Positions 63,301-64,000 of a DNA stretch of 64,000 nt are shown here, in pieces (the stretch's first letter is position 1; every line of letters starts with the position of its first letter). The stretch is from positions 17,642 through 81,641 of the forward strand of contig CAAGEK010000044.1 in assembly GCA_900768845.1 (NCBI GenBank). The letters are read 5' to 3'. The notes under the pieces are model-generated. The model was not told the DNA's origin and did no database searches. It was given only the letters and a program-made list of their open reading frames with translations. This DNA comes from Alphaproteobacteria bacterium. GTDB taxonomy: Bacteria > Pseudomonadota > Alphaproteobacteria > CAAGCB01 > CAG-977. The position numbers and the translations under genes are program-made.

Positions 63301-64000
63301 CGCTTCGTTTCCTTTCATTCAAGTGAAAAAGCGAAATCCGCCGGTTTGAACGGTTTTTCCGTCAAAACCGGAACATTCCGTCTTTCCCGATGAAGACTGT
63401 TTTTTCTCCGATTTCCCCCTGTTCCGCGCTTTCAAGAGCAAAAAGTCAACGGCCTTCCCCTTTGACGGCGGACAAACGCGATATTTACAGGAAAACCGTA
63501 CAAGAAAACAACTTTTTTCTTTACTCCTTTTCTTATCATACGCCGGTAGAATCAGAGAAAAACGCTCCATTTGCAAAAGCTTAACCGCTTTGATGTTTTT
63601 CCGGATGAACTTTTAAAGATATCTGCCGACAGACAGGCTCCGGTTTTCTCACTTTGAAGCTTGCGGAAACTGAAACCGTACCGACGACTGATAAAATTAA
63701 AGATGAAATCATACCGAAAAAAAATAATATTTTTTTAGCTTCCCCAAGATTCCCTTCCTCCGGAGATGGCTTTCATATTCGAGCCGAACACGACAGGAAG
63801 AATCTTTTGATTTATTTTGAGATTTCAATTTACACTTTCTTAATCTATCATCGGATTTTCATTTTGTATACCGGATAAGCGATAAAATATCATAATAAAA
63901 GTCGTTATATTAACTGGCAAAATATATAAAAATATTACATCTCTTGTCATTTTTTCTTTTTTGCAAAACAAATATATTGTTAAAAACGGCTGTATTAACA
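63301..64000. other. AT-rich gene-free end of the window
   Basis: The last 700 bp have short open frames on both strands but none with a ribosome-binding site, coding-like composition or recognised similarity. The last 120 bp are very AT-rich. It may be the upstream region of a gene beyond the edge. Confidence 0.45.

Noticed and set aside
63319..63576. 85-residue minus-strand frame at the right end
   Set aside because: Cys/Lys/Ser-rich without a good start; the stop abuts the TauE start region, and codon use differs from the true genes.
63654..63878. 74-residue plus-strand frame
   Set aside because: AT-rich random-looking sequence with no ribosome-binding site.
1..64000. tRNA and rRNA genes
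   Set aside because: Intergenic regions were read for cloverleaf-like arms and conserved rRNA stretches; none was found, though no covariance search could be run.

Overview
The window is a 64 kb chromosomal segment of a Gram-negative bacterium, most probably an alphaproteobacterium. The order DUF3576 lipoprotein - leuS - lptE - holA, the run prs - rplY - pth - ychF, and the chain thioredoxin/TPR protein - LON-domain protein - ftsK - lolA are typical of that class. An outer membrane is implied by LptE, LolA, Lgt, HldD and a porin. Base composition is near half G+C, with AT-rich intergenic stretches. A host-associated lineage is plausible (meso-DAP dehydrogenase, large lineage-specific proteins, dispersed IncI/Dot-Icm-like parts), but that is inference.

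Layout. 0-4 kb: the 5' part of a meso-diaminopimelate dehydrogenase, then two lineage-specific proteins that share a domain resembling LPD7 of conjugative relaxases. 4-7.3 kb: pgk, gap and an aldo/keto reductase. 7.5-9.9 kb: a large orphan protein with a gluzincin metallopeptidase signature. 10-14.8 kb: a 5'-nucleotidase and a ClC - dicarboxylate symporter - RDD membrane gene run. 14.8-16.9 kb: a gene-free region with two unrelated tandem-repeat arrays around a bidirectional terminator. 17-20.6 kb: a PilM-like protein and a 948-residue PilV-like pilin/adhesin. 20.8-21.9 kb: mutT and a second repeat cluster. 21.9-26.4 kb: a zinc locus (divergent znuA and zur-znuC-znuB around a palindrome), with an exported, degenerate MEMO-AMMECR1 fusion translationally coupled to znuA. 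26.5-32.4 kb: a PilT/DotB-like ATPase, a CnoX-like chaperedoxin, a LON-domain protein, ftsK and lolA. 32.4-34.1 kb: an OmpR-type regulator divergent from an unknown gene behind a near-perfect sigma-54 promoter. 34.6-35.1 kb: a decayed IS200-type element. 35.2-42.2 kb: ferredoxin, an S4 protein, a Suv3-like helicase, htpG, a small unknown gene and purB with a terminator-like leader hairpin. 42.3-44 kb: a two-gene unknown operon. 44.2-47.3 kb: a membrane/envelope cluster in which an LtaS-like sulfatase and a PAP2 phosphatase are both frameshifted. 47.4-63.3 kb: mostly housekeeping genes (holA, lptE, leuS, porin, PLPBP, trmL, ychF, pth, rplY, prs, pgeF, lgt, hldD, proC) and a TauE/SafE permease. 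The last 0.7 kb is AT-rich without a convincing gene.

Most unusual points: the MEMO-AMMECR1 protein that appears to have lost its family's conserved metal/Cys residues and is exported in a zinc operon; the sigma-54-controlled unknown gene; the shared LPD7-like orphan proteins; the repeat-filled 3' regions; and the paired frameshifts in the 44-47 kb envelope cluster.
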